A stretch of 64,000 nt of DNA from an uncultured Pelagibacteraceae bacterium (GCA_902570785.1 CACFZK010000005.1:1-64000); one strand, 5' to 3'; counted from the stretch's first letter, positions 20,150 to 30,376 are shown. The notes: generated by a model from the letters alone, not told the origin. Numbers and translations: made by a program.

Positions 20150-22023
20150 ATTTTTTTTTCAAATCTTAAAAATTGCAGTATCCCACCTATAGAAATTAAT
20201 AAAACAGAAAACCAAATAAAATTCATGAATGGTTTTTTTTGAAATTTTATATTGAAAATATCTGAGTTTGAGATATTGCTCATGGTTAAATAAGTGTCAG
20301 AAAAGAACCTGGTATTGATCGATGCTTCATAAGTTATTATTTCAGGTTGATTATAAACTCTAATTTCTGGTGTTAAATTTTGGCTCGTTGTATTTTTGTT
20401 ATCTATTATTTCAAAATAACCTTTTACAGACTTGAAGTTATTTTTTGAGAATGTCTCTAAATTATTAAATTTAATTGTATAATTTTGAAAGTTTTTTTCA
20501 TCACCTATTCTTGCATTAAAACTTTTTTCAACAGAATATATTTGATTAAGTGATATTGAAAAAATTAACATCCCAAATCCAAAATGAGAAATTATTCTGG
20601 ATAAATTAATATTTTTATTTTTAAACTTTTCATAAAAGTCAAAAATGGTTTGTGTTATTAAGTAAGTTGAAAATAATAATATCAATAACATTAATATACT
20701 GCTGTCTTTGATTGAAAGAAAAATGATAATAAATAAAATCACAGATATAAATAAAGCAATATTAAATATCCCTATCATATCAGATGATATCCATTTGTGC
20801 TTTGGTCCCAATGTCATTAGGAATAACAGCGGAAGTAAAAATGGGGCTAAAATAAAATTATAATATGGTGGTCCGACTGATATCTTTTGTCCAGTCAATG
20901 TGTCAAGAAAAACTGGATATAAAGTTCCAATTAGCACCACAGCTAAAAAAAATATCATAAACCAGTTGTTTGCTAAAATAAAAGATTCTTTTGAAAAAAT
21001 TTTGTAATTTTTATTATCATCCGGAGCATATTTAAAAAAAATAAAGATTGATGAAAAAACCATTAAAGCTAGGAAAGACAATATAAACAAACCTCTTGAA
21101 GGATCATTTGCAAATGTATGTACAGAATTCAATATTCCTGATCTAACTAAAAATGTTCCTACCACGCTCATAGTGAAAGTTAAAATACTTAAAATTATTA
21201 CCCACGAATAAAGTCCAATTCTTCTCTCTAAAACTAAAACTGAGTGAAGTAATGCGGTCATTAAAAACCATGGCATCAGTGAAGAATTTTCAACAGGATC
21301 CCAAAACCAAAAGCCACCCCATCCTAACTCATAGTAGGCCCAGATTGATCCAACTAAAATACCTAAAGTTTGAAACGTCCATGAAACAGAAACCCAAGGT
21401 TTAATAGTTAATGCTAAAGATTTTGAGTCCACTTTTGATATTAAAGCAGCTAACGCAATAGAAAAATAAATTGAAGATCCTACAAATCCGATATAGAGGA
21501 GTGGAGGATGAATTGCTAATGCAGGGTCTTGTAAAATTGGATTCAATCCCATTCCCTCAGTTGGAATTGGATATAATAATGAAAAAGGATTTGAATTTGT
21601 TAACAAAAAAATTAAGAAAGCTGAAATTAATAAATTTTGGAAAATAAGAGTGTAAAGCTTAAAATTTTTGTTTTTATTTTTATTTAAAATTAAAAATAAA
21701 AAGGAGAACAGCACTAGTATGTTTATCCATAATAATAAGCTACCTTCGTGATTCCCCCAAGTCCCAGATATTTTATAGAATAAAGGTTTGGTGGTATGTG
21801 AATTTTCGTAAACATTTATTAATGAAAAATCAGAAATAACGTATGCTACAATTAGTGTTATAAAACCTAAAAAAGTAAACACAATTTGAAAAAATGCAAA
21901 CTTATATATTTTTTTAGACACATTATTTCCAGATGATTTTAAATCATAATAAGATAAATATAAAATAGAAGTGGTTAATAATAAGGATATGATTGAAACT
22001 GTTATACCAAAATTACTTAGCAT
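20146..22023 (-). CDS. ccmF: Heme lyase CcmF
   Basis: GTWGNHEGSLLLW, WAYYELGWGGFWFWDPVENSSLMPW. Confidence 0.97.
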   Translation of the reverse strand: MLSNFGITVSIISLLLTTSILYLSYYDLKSSGNNVSKKIYKFAFFQIVFTFLGFITLIVAYVISDFSLINVYENSHTTKPLFYKISGTWGNHEGSLLLWINILVLFSFLFLILNKNKNKNFKLYTLIFQNLLISAFLIFLLTNSNPFSLLYPIPTEGMGLNPILQDPALAIHPPLLYIGFVGSSIYFSIALAALISKVDSKSLALTIKPWVSVSWTFQTLGILVGSIWAYYELGWGGFWFWDPVENSSLMPWFLMTALLHSVLVLERRIGLYSWVIILSILTFTMSVVGTFLVRSGILNSVHTFANDPSRGLFILSFLALMVFSSIFIFFKYAPDDNKNYKIFSKESFILANNWFMIFFLAVVLIGTLYPVFLDTLTGQKISVGPPYYNFILAPFLLPLLFLMTLGPKHKWISSDMIGIFNIALFISVILFIIIFLSIKDSSILMLLILLFSTYLITQTIFDFYEKFKNKNINLSRIISHFGFGMLIFSISLNQIYSVEKSFNARIGDEKNFQNYTIKFNNLETFSKNNFKSVKGYFEIIDNKNTTSQNLTPEIRVYNQPEIITYEASINTRFFSDTYLTMSNISNSDIFNIKFQKKPFMNFIWFSVLLISIGGILQFLRFEKKI

Positions 22024-22441
22024 TTTGTTTCAAACTTTCTTGTATTTCCGGAGGCATATAATTCTCATCATGTTTGGCTAATATCCTTTTAGCTAAAAAA
22101 AAATTTTTATCTTTCAATTTTCCCTCGGCTACTACGCCCTTACCTTCTTCAAAAAGAGCTGGTACCGTTCCGCGGTAAGTGACGATTATTTCTTTTTTAT
22201 AGTCGGTGACAATAAATTTAATTTCATTATCATCTGTCTCCACTGAGCCCGGTTTCACCATGCCTCCTAATCTAATATTATTTTTAAAAGCCTTTTCATC
22301 AGTTTTACTAACCTCAGATGGTGAATAGAAATACAAAACATTATTTCTCAATGTCTTGAATAGAAAAATAGTTAATATTATAGTTAGTGCAAATATCGAT
22401 AAAAAGATTAATAATCTGTTTTTTGTCTTTATGTTAAGCAT
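22013..22441 (-). CDS. ccmE: Heme chaperone CcmE
   Basis: FYSPSE, RLGGMVKPGS, LAKHDENYMPPEI. Confidence 0.97.
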   Translation of the reverse strand: MLNIKTKNRLLIFLSIFALTIILTIFLFKTLRNNVLYFYSPSEVSKTDEKAFKNNIRLGGMVKPGSVETDDNEIKFIVTDYKKEIIVTYRGTVPALFEEGKGVVAEGKLKDKNFFLAKRILAKHDENYMPPEIQESLKQNAK

Positions 22442-22456
22442 TTCAACAATGCTGAA

Positions 22457-22684
22457 TTAGTTTTTTGAATGTGAAACTAAAATTTCTCTTGCGATTTTTT
22501 GTTTTTTTAGATTCTCAAGCTCTAGTTTTGAAAGACTCTCTGCTTCTTTTATAAAATCTTTTTCTAATTTTTTTAAGGTTTTTTTTGTCTTTAAGTAGAA
22601 ATATAAACAAACGACAAAGGTAGCTATGAAAGAAGACCATACGTATATCCCGTAACCGTTCATAGATAAAATTTCAAAAAACAT
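22457..22684 (-). CDS. ccmD: Heme exporter protein CcmD
   Basis: Single-TM small protein (NGYGIYVWSSF) between ccmC and ccmE. Confidence 0.85.
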   Translation of the reverse strand: MFFEILSMNGYGIYVWSSFIATFVVCLYFYLKTKKTLKKLEKDFIKEAESLSKLELENLKKQKIAREILVSHSKN

Positions 22685-23385
22685 TATTTTAAGCCTTTTT
22701 TTTTCATTCTAATTGTTTCTATCCTATATTTCATTAGAAAAATTAACGCACAATACAGCAAAAAAGCTAATAACATCACTGATAAAGGTATTAACATTGA
22801 AATATGGATTGTCGTTTCGCCCATTAAATTAACGCTTGGAGGTTGGTGTAGCGTGGACCACCAGATGACAGAGTACTTAATAACAACTAAATTTATTAAA
22901 CCAGCTAATGAAATTAAGGTGCAAACTTTTGATGAATTTATAGGATCTCTTATAAACTTATAAGACATAATAAAAGCGATATAAAAAAACATCAAAATTA
23001 ACATTGATGTTAATCTTGCATCCCACGCCCACCAAGTTCCCCAGGTTGGTTGTCCCCAAAGAGAACCTGTAAAAATTGCAATAATATTAAAAGTTAAACC
23101 AATTGGAGCGAGGCTTTTATAAACCAAACTTAAACTTTTAATTTTAAAAATAAAATTAATAATACAAAGAAGACTTAAAGCGCCAAAAGAAAGAAGAGAT
23201 ATCCAGGCAGAAGGTACATGAACATACATTATTCTCACAGTGTCTCCCTGAATATAATCTTTTGGAGATAAAAATAGTGAAAAAATTAGACCAACTATTG
23301 CAATTGGTATTATAAAAAATTTTACTATATTAAGAATTTTACCAGTTAAATTAAAAATATAACTAGGATTTAAATATTTTATCAT
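22684..23385 (-). CDS. ccmC: Heme exporter protein CcmC
   Basis: YVHVPSAWISL, SLWGQPTWGTWWAWDARLTSMLIL, VIWWSTLHQP. Confidence 0.97.
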   Translation of the reverse strand: MIKYLNPSYIFNLTGKILNIVKFFIIPIAIVGLIFSLFLSPKDYIQGDTVRIMYVHVPSAWISLLSFGALSLLCIINFIFKIKSLSLVYKSLAPIGLTFNIIAIFTGSLWGQPTWGTWWAWDARLTSMLILMFFYIAFIMSYKFIRDPINSSKVCTLISLAGLINLVVIKYSVIWWSTLHQPPSVNLMGETTIHISMLIPLSVMLLAFLLYCALIFLMKYRIETIRMKKKGLK

Positions 23386-23564
23386 TATGTTTCTTTAACC
23401 GATTTTCTGGAAGTTTTGAATGCTATATTTTGTTGTCCTAGTTGAAAATTGAGAGGGAGATAAGGAAGTATAAATAATTCTCAACCAGGAACTAACCTAA
23501 TCTTTATACTTTTTATTTATGCCGGAGATTTGTAAATATTTTGTTAACTTTGTGGCAAATTAGC

Positions 23565-23885
23565 CTAGTTAGATGGTTTGTAGTAATTAGAGCCTCTCTT
23601 TTCTGAAAAAACCTCGTTTACAAGAGGGTGCCGAATTGGGTCTCCTGAATTGTCTTCAATTAAATTTTGCTCAGAAACATAGGCCTCATATGTGACTTCG
23701 TTATTTTCGGCAAGAAGATGATAGAAAGGTTGATTTTTTCTTGGCCTAACATCTTTAGGAATAGATTGGTACCATTCTTCAGAATTATTAAACTCAAAAT
23801 CAACATCGTAGATTACGCCCCTAAAATTAAAATGTTTATGTTTAACTATCTCGCCAATAGAAAATTTAGCTTTTTTCGAATTCAT
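23565..23885 (-). CDS. hspQ: HspQ / hemimethylated-DNA-binding (YccV-like) domain protein
   Basis: FSIGEIVKHKHFNFRGVIYDVD, QPFYHLLAENNEVTYEAYVSEQNL. Confidence 0.88.
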   Translation of the reverse strand: MNSKKAKFSIGEIVKHKHFNFRGVIYDVDFEFNNSEEWYQSIPKDVRPRKNQPFYHLLAENNEVTYEAYVSEQNLIEDNSGDPIRHPLVNEVFSEKRGSNYYKPSN

Positions 23886-23964
23886 TATCTTTTAAGATAA
23901 TAATATTTTTTATAAAATCAATAAAAAAATATGAATCAAAAATCTTTTGTGATATCTTTAAACT

Positions 23965-24519
23965 GTGAATAAATCATTTATAAAGTTTGTAACAGATTTT
24001 GGCCCATTACTAGCTTTCTTTATAATTTATTACAAAAACGATAAAGATTTAGTTTCCGCTATACCCGCTTTAATTATTGCAACATTAATTGCCATTTGTG
24101 TAGTTTATATACTTGAAAAAAAAATTCCTATTTTGCCTTTAATGGGAGCAATACTTGTCTGCTTGTTTGGTGGGCTCACAATTTTTTTTGATAATCCAAT
24201 ATTTATATACTTAAAGCCTACTATTATCAATTTAATCTTTGCTTTTGTTTTACTTTTTGGAAAGGTAGTTTTAAACAAAAATTTTTTAAAAAAATTATTT
24301 GGAAACTCAATTAATTTGGAAGAGACTGGATGGGATAAACTCACAATTAGGTGGGTCGGTTTTTTTATTTTCTTAGCTTTGCTTAATGAAGCAATATGGA
24401 GAACCCAAACAGAAGAGGTTTGGATAAATTTTAAAGTTTGGGGCATACTACCTATAACTTTTATATTTACAGCATTTCAATTACCCTTAATACAAAAATA
24501 CAAGAAAAATGAGGAATAG
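23965..24519 (+). CDS. Inner membrane septation protein A (YciB/IspZ family), GTG start
   Basis: DFGPLLAFFIIYY, LNEAIWRTQTEEVWINFKVWGILP. Confidence 0.92.
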   Translation: MNKSFIKFVTDFGPLLAFFIIYYKNDKDLVSAIPALIIATLIAICVVYILEKKIPILPLMGAILVCLFGGLTIFFDNPIFIYLKPTIINLIFAFVLLFGKVVLNKNFLKKLFGNSINLEETGWDKLTIRWVGFFIFLALLNEAIWRTQTEEVWINFKVWGILPITFIFTAFQLPLIQKYKKNEE

Positions 24520-24853
24520 ATTCAAACTAATAATAAATAATAAATTTTTAAAAAAAGAAAATTTTTTTGTTAAAAAAGAGCTGCGTATAATACTTAATCT
24601 TTATGCAAAAAAAGTATCTTCTGGAGATTGGAAAGACTATGGATTAACCATAAATAAAAGAGAGATTACATTTGATATTTATCAAAGAGCGTCTGAAAAA
24701 CCAGTTATTAGAATATCAAAAAATTTAAATCCAAAAAACAAATCAGAAAAGTTTTATATTCTGGATGCTAATGGTAACATAATTAATAAGTCTGAAAATC
24801 TAAGTGTATTAATAAATAGAATTGAGTGGACTGGTCTAAAATTGGTTAAATGA
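24509..24853 (+). CDS. DUF2794 family protein
   Basis: VSSGDWKDYGLTINKREITFDIYQRASEKPVIRISK, typical of this alphaproteobacterial family. Confidence 0.8.
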   Translation: MRNRFKLIINNKFLKKENFFVKKELRIILNLYAKKVSSGDWKDYGLTINKREITFDIYQRASEKPVIRISKNLNPKNKSEKFYILDANGNIINKSENLSVLINRIEWTGLKLVK

Positions 24854-24855
24854 TA

Positions 24856-25620
24856 TTATCTTCTTTGCCCAAATAGTCTTAGCAACATTATAAATAAATT
24901 AATAAAGTCCAAATATAAAGTAAGAGCTCCCATAACGGCTTTTTTGCCTGATATCTCACTATCATCGCTAGCAAGATACATATTCTTAATTTTTTGAGTG
25001 TCATAAGCTGTAAGACCAACAAATATCAAAACGCCTAAAACTGATATCACAAAGTACATCATGCTTGATTTCATGAAAATATTTACGATTGATGCAATGA
25101 TAATACCTATTAATCCCATCATTAAAAAAGAACCAAATTTTGTTAAATCTCTTTTTGTTGTGTAACCATAAATACTCATTGCTCCAAATGTTCCTGCGGT
25201 TATAAAAAATACTCTTGTGATACTTGCTCCGGTGTAAACTAAAAATATTGAAGCTAAAGATGCTCCCATTAAACTTGCAAAGATCCAAAAAGTAGTTTGA
25301 GCTTTGGCTGCGCTCATTTTCCGAATTCCAAAACTCATATAAAAAACAATGCCTAATGGAGCCAACATTACTACCCACATTAACGGAGATGCAAAAAGAG
25401 CTTGACCGATACCAGTTAGCCCTGTGATGCCATTTGCAGAAACTTGAATGTCGTAACCACCAGATAATCTAAATAAAACTAGAGATACTATCCCTGTTAA
25501 AAAAACTCCTGAAGCCATGTAGTTATAAACTTTTAACATGTAGCTTCTTAAGCCCTGATCTATAATTTGAGCTTCGGTTGTAGTAGATTTTACGTTTGTG
25601 TTTTGTCGGTTTGATTGCAT
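24856..25620 (-). CDS. Bax inhibitor-1/YccA family membrane protein
   Basis: Seven-TM; GLTAYDTQKIKNMY, LTLYLDFINLFIMLLRLFG. Confidence 0.93.
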   Translation of the reverse strand: MQSNRQNTNVKSTTTEAQIIDQGLRSYMLKVYNYMASGVFLTGIVSLVLFRLSGGYDIQVSANGITGLTGIGQALFASPLMWVVMLAPLGIVFYMSFGIRKMSAAKAQTTFWIFASLMGASLASIFLVYTGASITRVFFITAGTFGAMSIYGYTTKRDLTKFGSFLMMGLIGIIIASIVNIFMKSSMMYFVISVLGVLIFVGLTAYDTQKIKNMYLASDDSEISGKKAVMGALTLYLDFINLFIMLLRLFGQRR

Positions 25621-25687
25621 AGTTAAAATATAATCATTTTTTTTATGTTTTCAATGGTACATATATCGCCTAAAAACATTACATTTT

Positions 25688-26728
25688 ATGAAATATAAAA
25701 AATTAGGAAATACAAAATTGGACGTTAGCCTCATTTGTCTAGGCACTATGACCTATGGCGAACAAAATACTCAAGAAGAAGGTTTTGAGCAAATGGATTA
25801 TGCTTTGGATCAAGGAATAAATTTCTTTGATACAGCTGAGCTTTATGCCATTCCGCCAAAGGCGAAAACCTACGGGGAAACTGAAGAGATAATTGGAAAT
25901 TGGTTTAAGAAAAGAAAAAATAGAGAAAAAATTATTTTAGCATCAAAAATTGCTGGGCCGGGGTTGAAATGGATCAGAGGAGGAGGCGAACAGTATTCAG
26001 AAAAAAGTATAGAGGATGCAGTAAATAGTAGTTTAAAAAGACTTAAAACTGACTACATTGATTTATATCAACTTCACTGGCCTGAAAGAAATACTAACTA
26101 CTTTGGAGATCTTGATTATGACCATGATGTAAATGAAAAAAAATGGAATAGATTTGAAAATATTCTAAAAGTTTTTAAAAAGATAATTGATCAAGGTAAA
26201 ATAAGATACATAGGATTATCAAATGAAACACCATGGGGATTTTCTAGTTTTATAAAGATTGCTGAAAAAGAAAAACTTCCAAGAGTAGTCTCTGTTCAAA
26301 ATCCTTACAGTTTAATTAATAGGACTTATGAAATTGGAATGTCCGAAATCTCGATGAGAGAAAGAGCTGGTCTTTTGGCCTACTCGCCACTAGGAATAGG
26401 TTATCTGACTGGCAAATACAGAAACAAAAAAATACCTAAAAACTCCAGATTAGATTTATTTTATGAAAATTATCCTAGGTATCATAATGAAAGAACTTAT
26501 GATGCTGTTGAGAGATATTACGAAATTGCAAAAAAACATAGTATATCTTTTTCTCAATTGGCCTTGGCTTTTGTTAATTCAAGGGATTTTGTAACTAGTA
26601 ATATCATCGGTGCAACCAAGATGGATCAACTAAAAGAAAATATTGAGAGTATTAATATTTCTCTTAACGAGAATATAATTAGTGACATTAATTTAGTGCA
26701 TGAAAACAATCCTAACCCAGCACCTTAA
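25688..26728 (+). CDS. Aldo/keto reductase (Tas-like)
   Basis: CLGTMTYGEQNTQEEGFEQMDYALDQGINFFDTAE, YQLHWPERNTN. Confidence 0.94.
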   Translation: MKYKKLGNTKLDVSLICLGTMTYGEQNTQEEGFEQMDYALDQGINFFDTAELYAIPPKAKTYGETEEIIGNWFKKRKNREKIILASKIAGPGLKWIRGGGEQYSEKSIEDAVNSSLKRLKTDYIDLYQLHWPERNTNYFGDLDYDHDVNEKKWNRFENILKVFKKIIDQGKIRYIGLSNETPWGFSSFIKIAEKEKLPRVVSVQNPYSLINRTYEIGMSEISMRERAGLLAYSPLGIGYLTGKYRNKKIPKNSRLDLFYENYPRYHNERTYDAVERYYEIAKKHSISFSQLALAFVNSRDFVTSNIIGATKMDQLKENIESINISLNENIISDINLVHENNPNPAP

Positions 26729-26786
26729 ATATAACTCAACGGTTGAAAAGACATTAATTTTGTATAAGTTGCTTAAATAAACTGAA

Positions 26787-27284
26787 ATGAAAAAAATTAT
26801 TGTAATAAATCTAATTAGCTTATTTTTTTTAAGCTTTGCAAATGCAAATGATCCTAAGAGTGTCGGAAAATTTAAAAATTGGGAAACTTTTACTTATAAT
26901 GATGGTAAAGGTAAAATTTGTTTTGCTCAAACAATACCTTTGGAGAGATTGCCGAATAACTTTGTTAGAAAACCTTCAAGATTGTTTGTAACTTTCAGAA
27001 GTTCTGAAAAAATTAAAGATGAGATAAGTGTAACAAGTGGACACGAATATAAATCTGCATCGGTAACAGCTTCAAGTGGAAAAAATGAATTCTCAATGTT
27101 TTCCCAAGGAAACTTTGCTTGGTTAATTGATAAAGAAGAAGAAGCTAGTTTAATAAAAACAATGAAAAAAGCATCGAAACTGTCTGTGCTTGCAAAAGCT
27201 AACAATGGTAGACAAACTAAAGATCTTTACTCAATGATGGGTTTTACAAAAGCCTATAATGCTGCCAAAAAAAATTGTGCTTAA
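26787..27284 (+). CDS. Invasion-associated locus B (IalB)-like periplasmic protein
   Basis: Signal peptide; FKNWETFTYNDGKGKICFAQTIP pattern. Confidence 0.65.
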   Translation: MKKIIVINLISLFFLSFANANDPKSVGKFKNWETFTYNDGKGKICFAQTIPLERLPNNFVRKPSRLFVTFRSSEKIKDEISVTSGHEYKSASVTASSGKNEFSMFSQGNFAWLIDKEEEASLIKTMKKASKLSVLAKANNGRQTKDLYSMMGFTKAYNAAKKNCA

Positions 27285-28473
27285 AAATAAAAAAAAAAAT
27301 AAAATTGTTCTCGCATATTCGGGGGGGTTGGACACCTCTATAATTCTTAAATGGCTTCAGGAAAATTATAAAGCTGAAATCATTGCCTACACCGCAGATA
27401 TTGGTCAAGTAATGAATAAAAATAAAATTATTAATAATGCAAAAAAATTAGGCGTTAAAAATATAATTATTGAGAACTTAAAAAATACTTTTGTAAAAGA
27501 TTATGTTTATCCGATGATAAGGGGCCATGCCTTGTATGAGGGAAATTATTTATTAGGGACTTCTATAGCAAGACCTTTAATTGCAAAAAGACAAATTGCT
27601 ATTGCAAAAAAATTTAAAGCATTTGCAGTCTCTCATGGATCAACAGGTAAAGGTAATGATCAAGTTAGATTTGAACTAGGATACTATTATTTTGGACCAA
27701 AAATAAAAGTTATCGCTCCTTGGAGAATATGGAAATTGAAATCAAGAACAGATTTAATTAGATACGCCAAAAAAAATAAAATACAAATACCAAAAGATAA
27801 AAAAGGTGCGCCACCATTTTCTGTGGATGATAATCTTTACCATACTTCTACAGAGGGTAAAATTTTAGAAGATCCAAAAAAATCAGCCCCAGAATATATT
27901 TTTCAAAGAACAGTTGCTCCTGAAAAAGCTCCTAACAAAGCATCTTTTGTTACAATAAAATTTAAAAAGGGTGATCCAGTATCAGTAAATAATAAAAAAT
28001 TATCTCCTGCAAAGCTTCTTCAAAAATTGAATTTAGTTGCTGGCAAAAATGGAATTGGAAGAGTAGATCTAGTTGAAAATAGATTTATAGGAATTAAATC
28101 AAGAGGAGTTTACGAGACACCTGGTGGAACACTTTTGATGGTAGCTCACAGAGCCATGGAGTCAGTAACTTTAGATAAAAAAACTATGCATCAAAAGGAT
28201 GAGGTAATGCCAAAGTATGCAGAGCTAATTTATAATGGTTTTTGGTTTTCAAAAGCTAGGTTTAAGTTACAAAAAATTGTTGATCTAAAAAGAAATCAAG
28301 TAAGTGGTTCAATCAAACTCAAATTATTTAAGGGGAATATTACAATTGTTTCTAGAAATAGTAAGAATAAGGCTTACTCAATAAAAAAAGTCTCTTTTGA
28401 AGAAAATAAATCTTTTAAAAAGTCAAAAGTTGAGAAATTTATATTAGGTGCGGCAAGAAAGCTTAGGTCTTAA
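27259..28473 (+). CDS. argG: Argininosuccinate synthase
   Basis: VLAYSGGLDTSIILKWL, HGSTGKGNDQVRFE, APWRIW. Confidence 0.97.
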   Translation: MLPKKIVLKNKKKNKIVLAYSGGLDTSIILKWLQENYKAEIIAYTADIGQVMNKNKIINNAKKLGVKNIIIENLKNTFVKDYVYPMIRGHALYEGNYLLGTSIARPLIAKRQIAIAKKFKAFAVSHGSTGKGNDQVRFELGYYYFGPKIKVIAPWRIWKLKSRTDLIRYAKKNKIQIPKDKKGAPPFSVDDNLYHTSTEGKILEDPKKSAPEYIFQRTVAPEKAPNKASFVTIKFKKGDPVSVNNKKLSPAKLLQKLNLVAGKNGIGRVDLVENRFIGIKSRGVYETPGGTLLMVAHRAMESVTLDKKTMHQKDEVMPKYAELIYNGFWFSKARFKLQKIVDLKRNQVSGSIKLKLFKGNITIVSRNSKNKAYSIKKVSFEENKSFKKSKVEKFILGAARKLRS

Positions 28474-28500
28474 AAAAAATTTGTATATATAAAAATATTT

Positions 28501-28896
28501 ATGAAGTTGAACTCCGTTATAAGAAACATTCAGTTGGTAGGTGTGATATTTATACTCGTGGGAACCGTCCTTGCATTTGGTTTCGAATTAAATGAAATGT
28601 ATCAAGCTAGACGAGTAACTTTAGCTGACCTGCTTTTAATGTTTATTTATATTGAGGTAATTGGAATGATTGGAGTTTTTTGGGCCAGTAAAACAATTAG
28701 AATTACATATCCTGTGCTAATTGCAATTACAGCACTATCTAGATTGATAATTTTACAAGACAAAGACAGCGCATCGATAAATTTAATTTACCAAGGTGGA
28801 TCAATACTTCTATTAGCATTAGCAGTATTCTTTTTAACATTAAGATATAGCAAAAAATTAGGAATGGACAAAAAGAACCCTGGCGAAGAAGCTTAA
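28501..28896 (+). CDS. PsiE-like (phosphate-starvation-inducible) membrane protein
   Basis: Four-TM; LLLMFIYIEVIGMIGVFWASKTIRITYPVLIAITALSRLIIL. Confidence 0.78.
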   Translation: MKLNSVIRNIQLVGVIFILVGTVLAFGFELNEMYQARRVTLADLLLMFIYIEVIGMIGVFWASKTIRITYPVLIAITALSRLIILQDKDSASINLIYQGGSILLLALAVFFLTLRYSKKLGMDKKNPGEEA

Positions 28897-28900
28897 TAAA

Positions 28901-29320
28901 ATGAAACAACTTTTTGCAATAGTATCTTATTACTTATTTGGTTATTTGATTTTCTGGACTTTTTTACATGAAACAAATCTTTTTCCAAAAATTTGGGTTG
29001 AACAAAATTTTACAATTGCCATTTACTTATGGGTTTTCTTTTTTATTATACCATTATTTTTAATAGCCATTGGTACTGATTATATCAAAAGACGTATTGT
29101 GGATTTTAAATCTCTAAATCAAAATACTAAATGGCCACTTTATATTTTATTATTTGGGGTTTGGGATCTTATGATTGGATTTGCATATTTAATGTTTTCG
29201 TATTTTGAAATTAGTCATGTAACAATGATCTTGGCGAATGGTCTTTTTATAACTGGTACTTATCTAACTTTTCTTAGCTTCTCGATTGCTAGAAAACTAC
29301 AAGTCTCAAGAAAAAGCTAA
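28901..29320 (+). CDS. Conserved hypothetical four-TM membrane protein
   Basis: Hydrophobic ORF, 3-4 nt gaps to both neighbours (operonic). Confidence 0.75.
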   Translation: MKQLFAIVSYYLFGYLIFWTFLHETNLFPKIWVEQNFTIAIYLWVFFFIIPLFLIAIGTDYIKRRIVDFKSLNQNTKWPLYILLFGVWDLMIGFAYLMFSYFEISHVTMILANGLFITGTYLTFLSFSIARKLQVSRKS

Positions 29321-29323
29321 TCT

Positions 29324-30040
29324 ATGGCAAAAAAAATTTTAATATTTGGTGCAACTGGATCGGTTGGTAGTTCTTTGGTAAAATTAGCAAAAGATGCCTC
29401 TTTGGATGTACATTTAATTGGAAAAAATGAAAAAGAAATTTCTAGTCTAAAAGATCAAACGGGCTTTAGTTGTAGTGTAGCTGATGTAACTGATCCAAAT
29501 TTTATAGAAATAATAGACAAAGATTTAGATGGTATAGAAATTTCAGGTATTGCTTATTGTGTTGGCTCAATTGATTTAAAACCTATTAATTTAGTCTCAA
29601 AAAAAGATTATTTAAAAAGCTTCGAGTTGAATCTTTTTCCGATAGTTGAGATCATTAAAAAGTTTAAAGATAACTTAAAAAAAAATAAATCTTCGATAGT
29701 CCTTTTTTCAACAATAGCGGTTAAACAAGGATTTCCTAATCACAGTATAATATCACCTGTAAAGGCATCTTTGGAAGGTCTTACAGTTTCACTTGCTGCA
29801 GAATTAGCACCAAATGTTAGAGTTAATTGTATTGCCCCAAGTTTAAGTAAGTCTAAGATGGCTGGAAAAATTTTGAGTAATCCAAAAATAGCAGAGGGAA
29901 TAGCAAAGCAACATCCGCTTAAAAGAGTTGGTGAAGGGAATGACTCTGCGGCTTTAGCAAAATTTTTACTATCTGATGAAAGCTCTTGGATTACAGGGCA
30001 AATTATTGGTGTTGATGGTGGGAGATCTAACGTTGGATAG
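29324..30040 (+). CDS. SDR-family oxidoreductase
   Basis: ILIFGATGSVGSSLVKLA, PVKASLEGLTVSLAAELAPNVRVNCIAPS, ITGQIIGVDGG. Confidence 0.93.
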   Translation: MAKKILIFGATGSVGSSLVKLAKDASLDVHLIGKNEKEISSLKDQTGFSCSVADVTDPNFIEIIDKDLDGIEISGIAYCVGSIDLKPINLVSKKDYLKSFELNLFPIVEIIKKFKDNLKKNKSSIVLFSTIAVKQGFPNHSIISPVKASLEGLTVSLAAELAPNVRVNCIAPSLSKSKMAGKILSNPKIAEGIAKQHPLKRVGEGNDSAALAKFLLSDESSWITGQIIGVDGGRSNVG

Positions 30041-30049
30041 AATATTTAT

Positions 30050-30376
30050 TTAGTGTTCGTGTTTTTCAATTCCATGTTTCTCAAGTAAGTCGTGCATTCT
30101 TTCATGTTCTTTATAAGTTAGGCTATAAAAAACTATTGCGGTTACGAAAGATCCAAGAACAACTCCTTGTAAGAATCTAAAAATTGTACGTCTATTTCGA
30201 GCTTTAGTTTCATCACTCATTTTATTTCCCTTTTTTTTTGCTTCATAAAATTTATAACCAGCATAAGCAATCAACAATATACTTAATATCCATGATATAG
30301 GATGATTAACTACTGCAATTAATGATCCTCCAAAGATAGCTGCAATAAAACCTGAAATCCAACAAATTGGGCACAT
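30050..30376 (-). CDS. Hypothetical membrane protein with N-terminal CPICW and His-rich C-terminus
   Basis: MCPICWISGFIAAIFGG..., KHGIEKHEH tail. Confidence 0.65.
   Translation of the reverse strand: MCPICWISGFIAAIFGGSLIAVVNHPISWILSILLIAYAGYKFYEAKKKGNKMSDETKARNRRTIFRFLQGVVLGSFVTAIVFYSLTYKEHERMHDLLEKHGIEKHEH

Noticed and set aside
25001-25378. 125-aa minus-strand ORF inside the Bax inhibitor-1 gene
   Set aside because: Alternative frame of a conserved membrane gene
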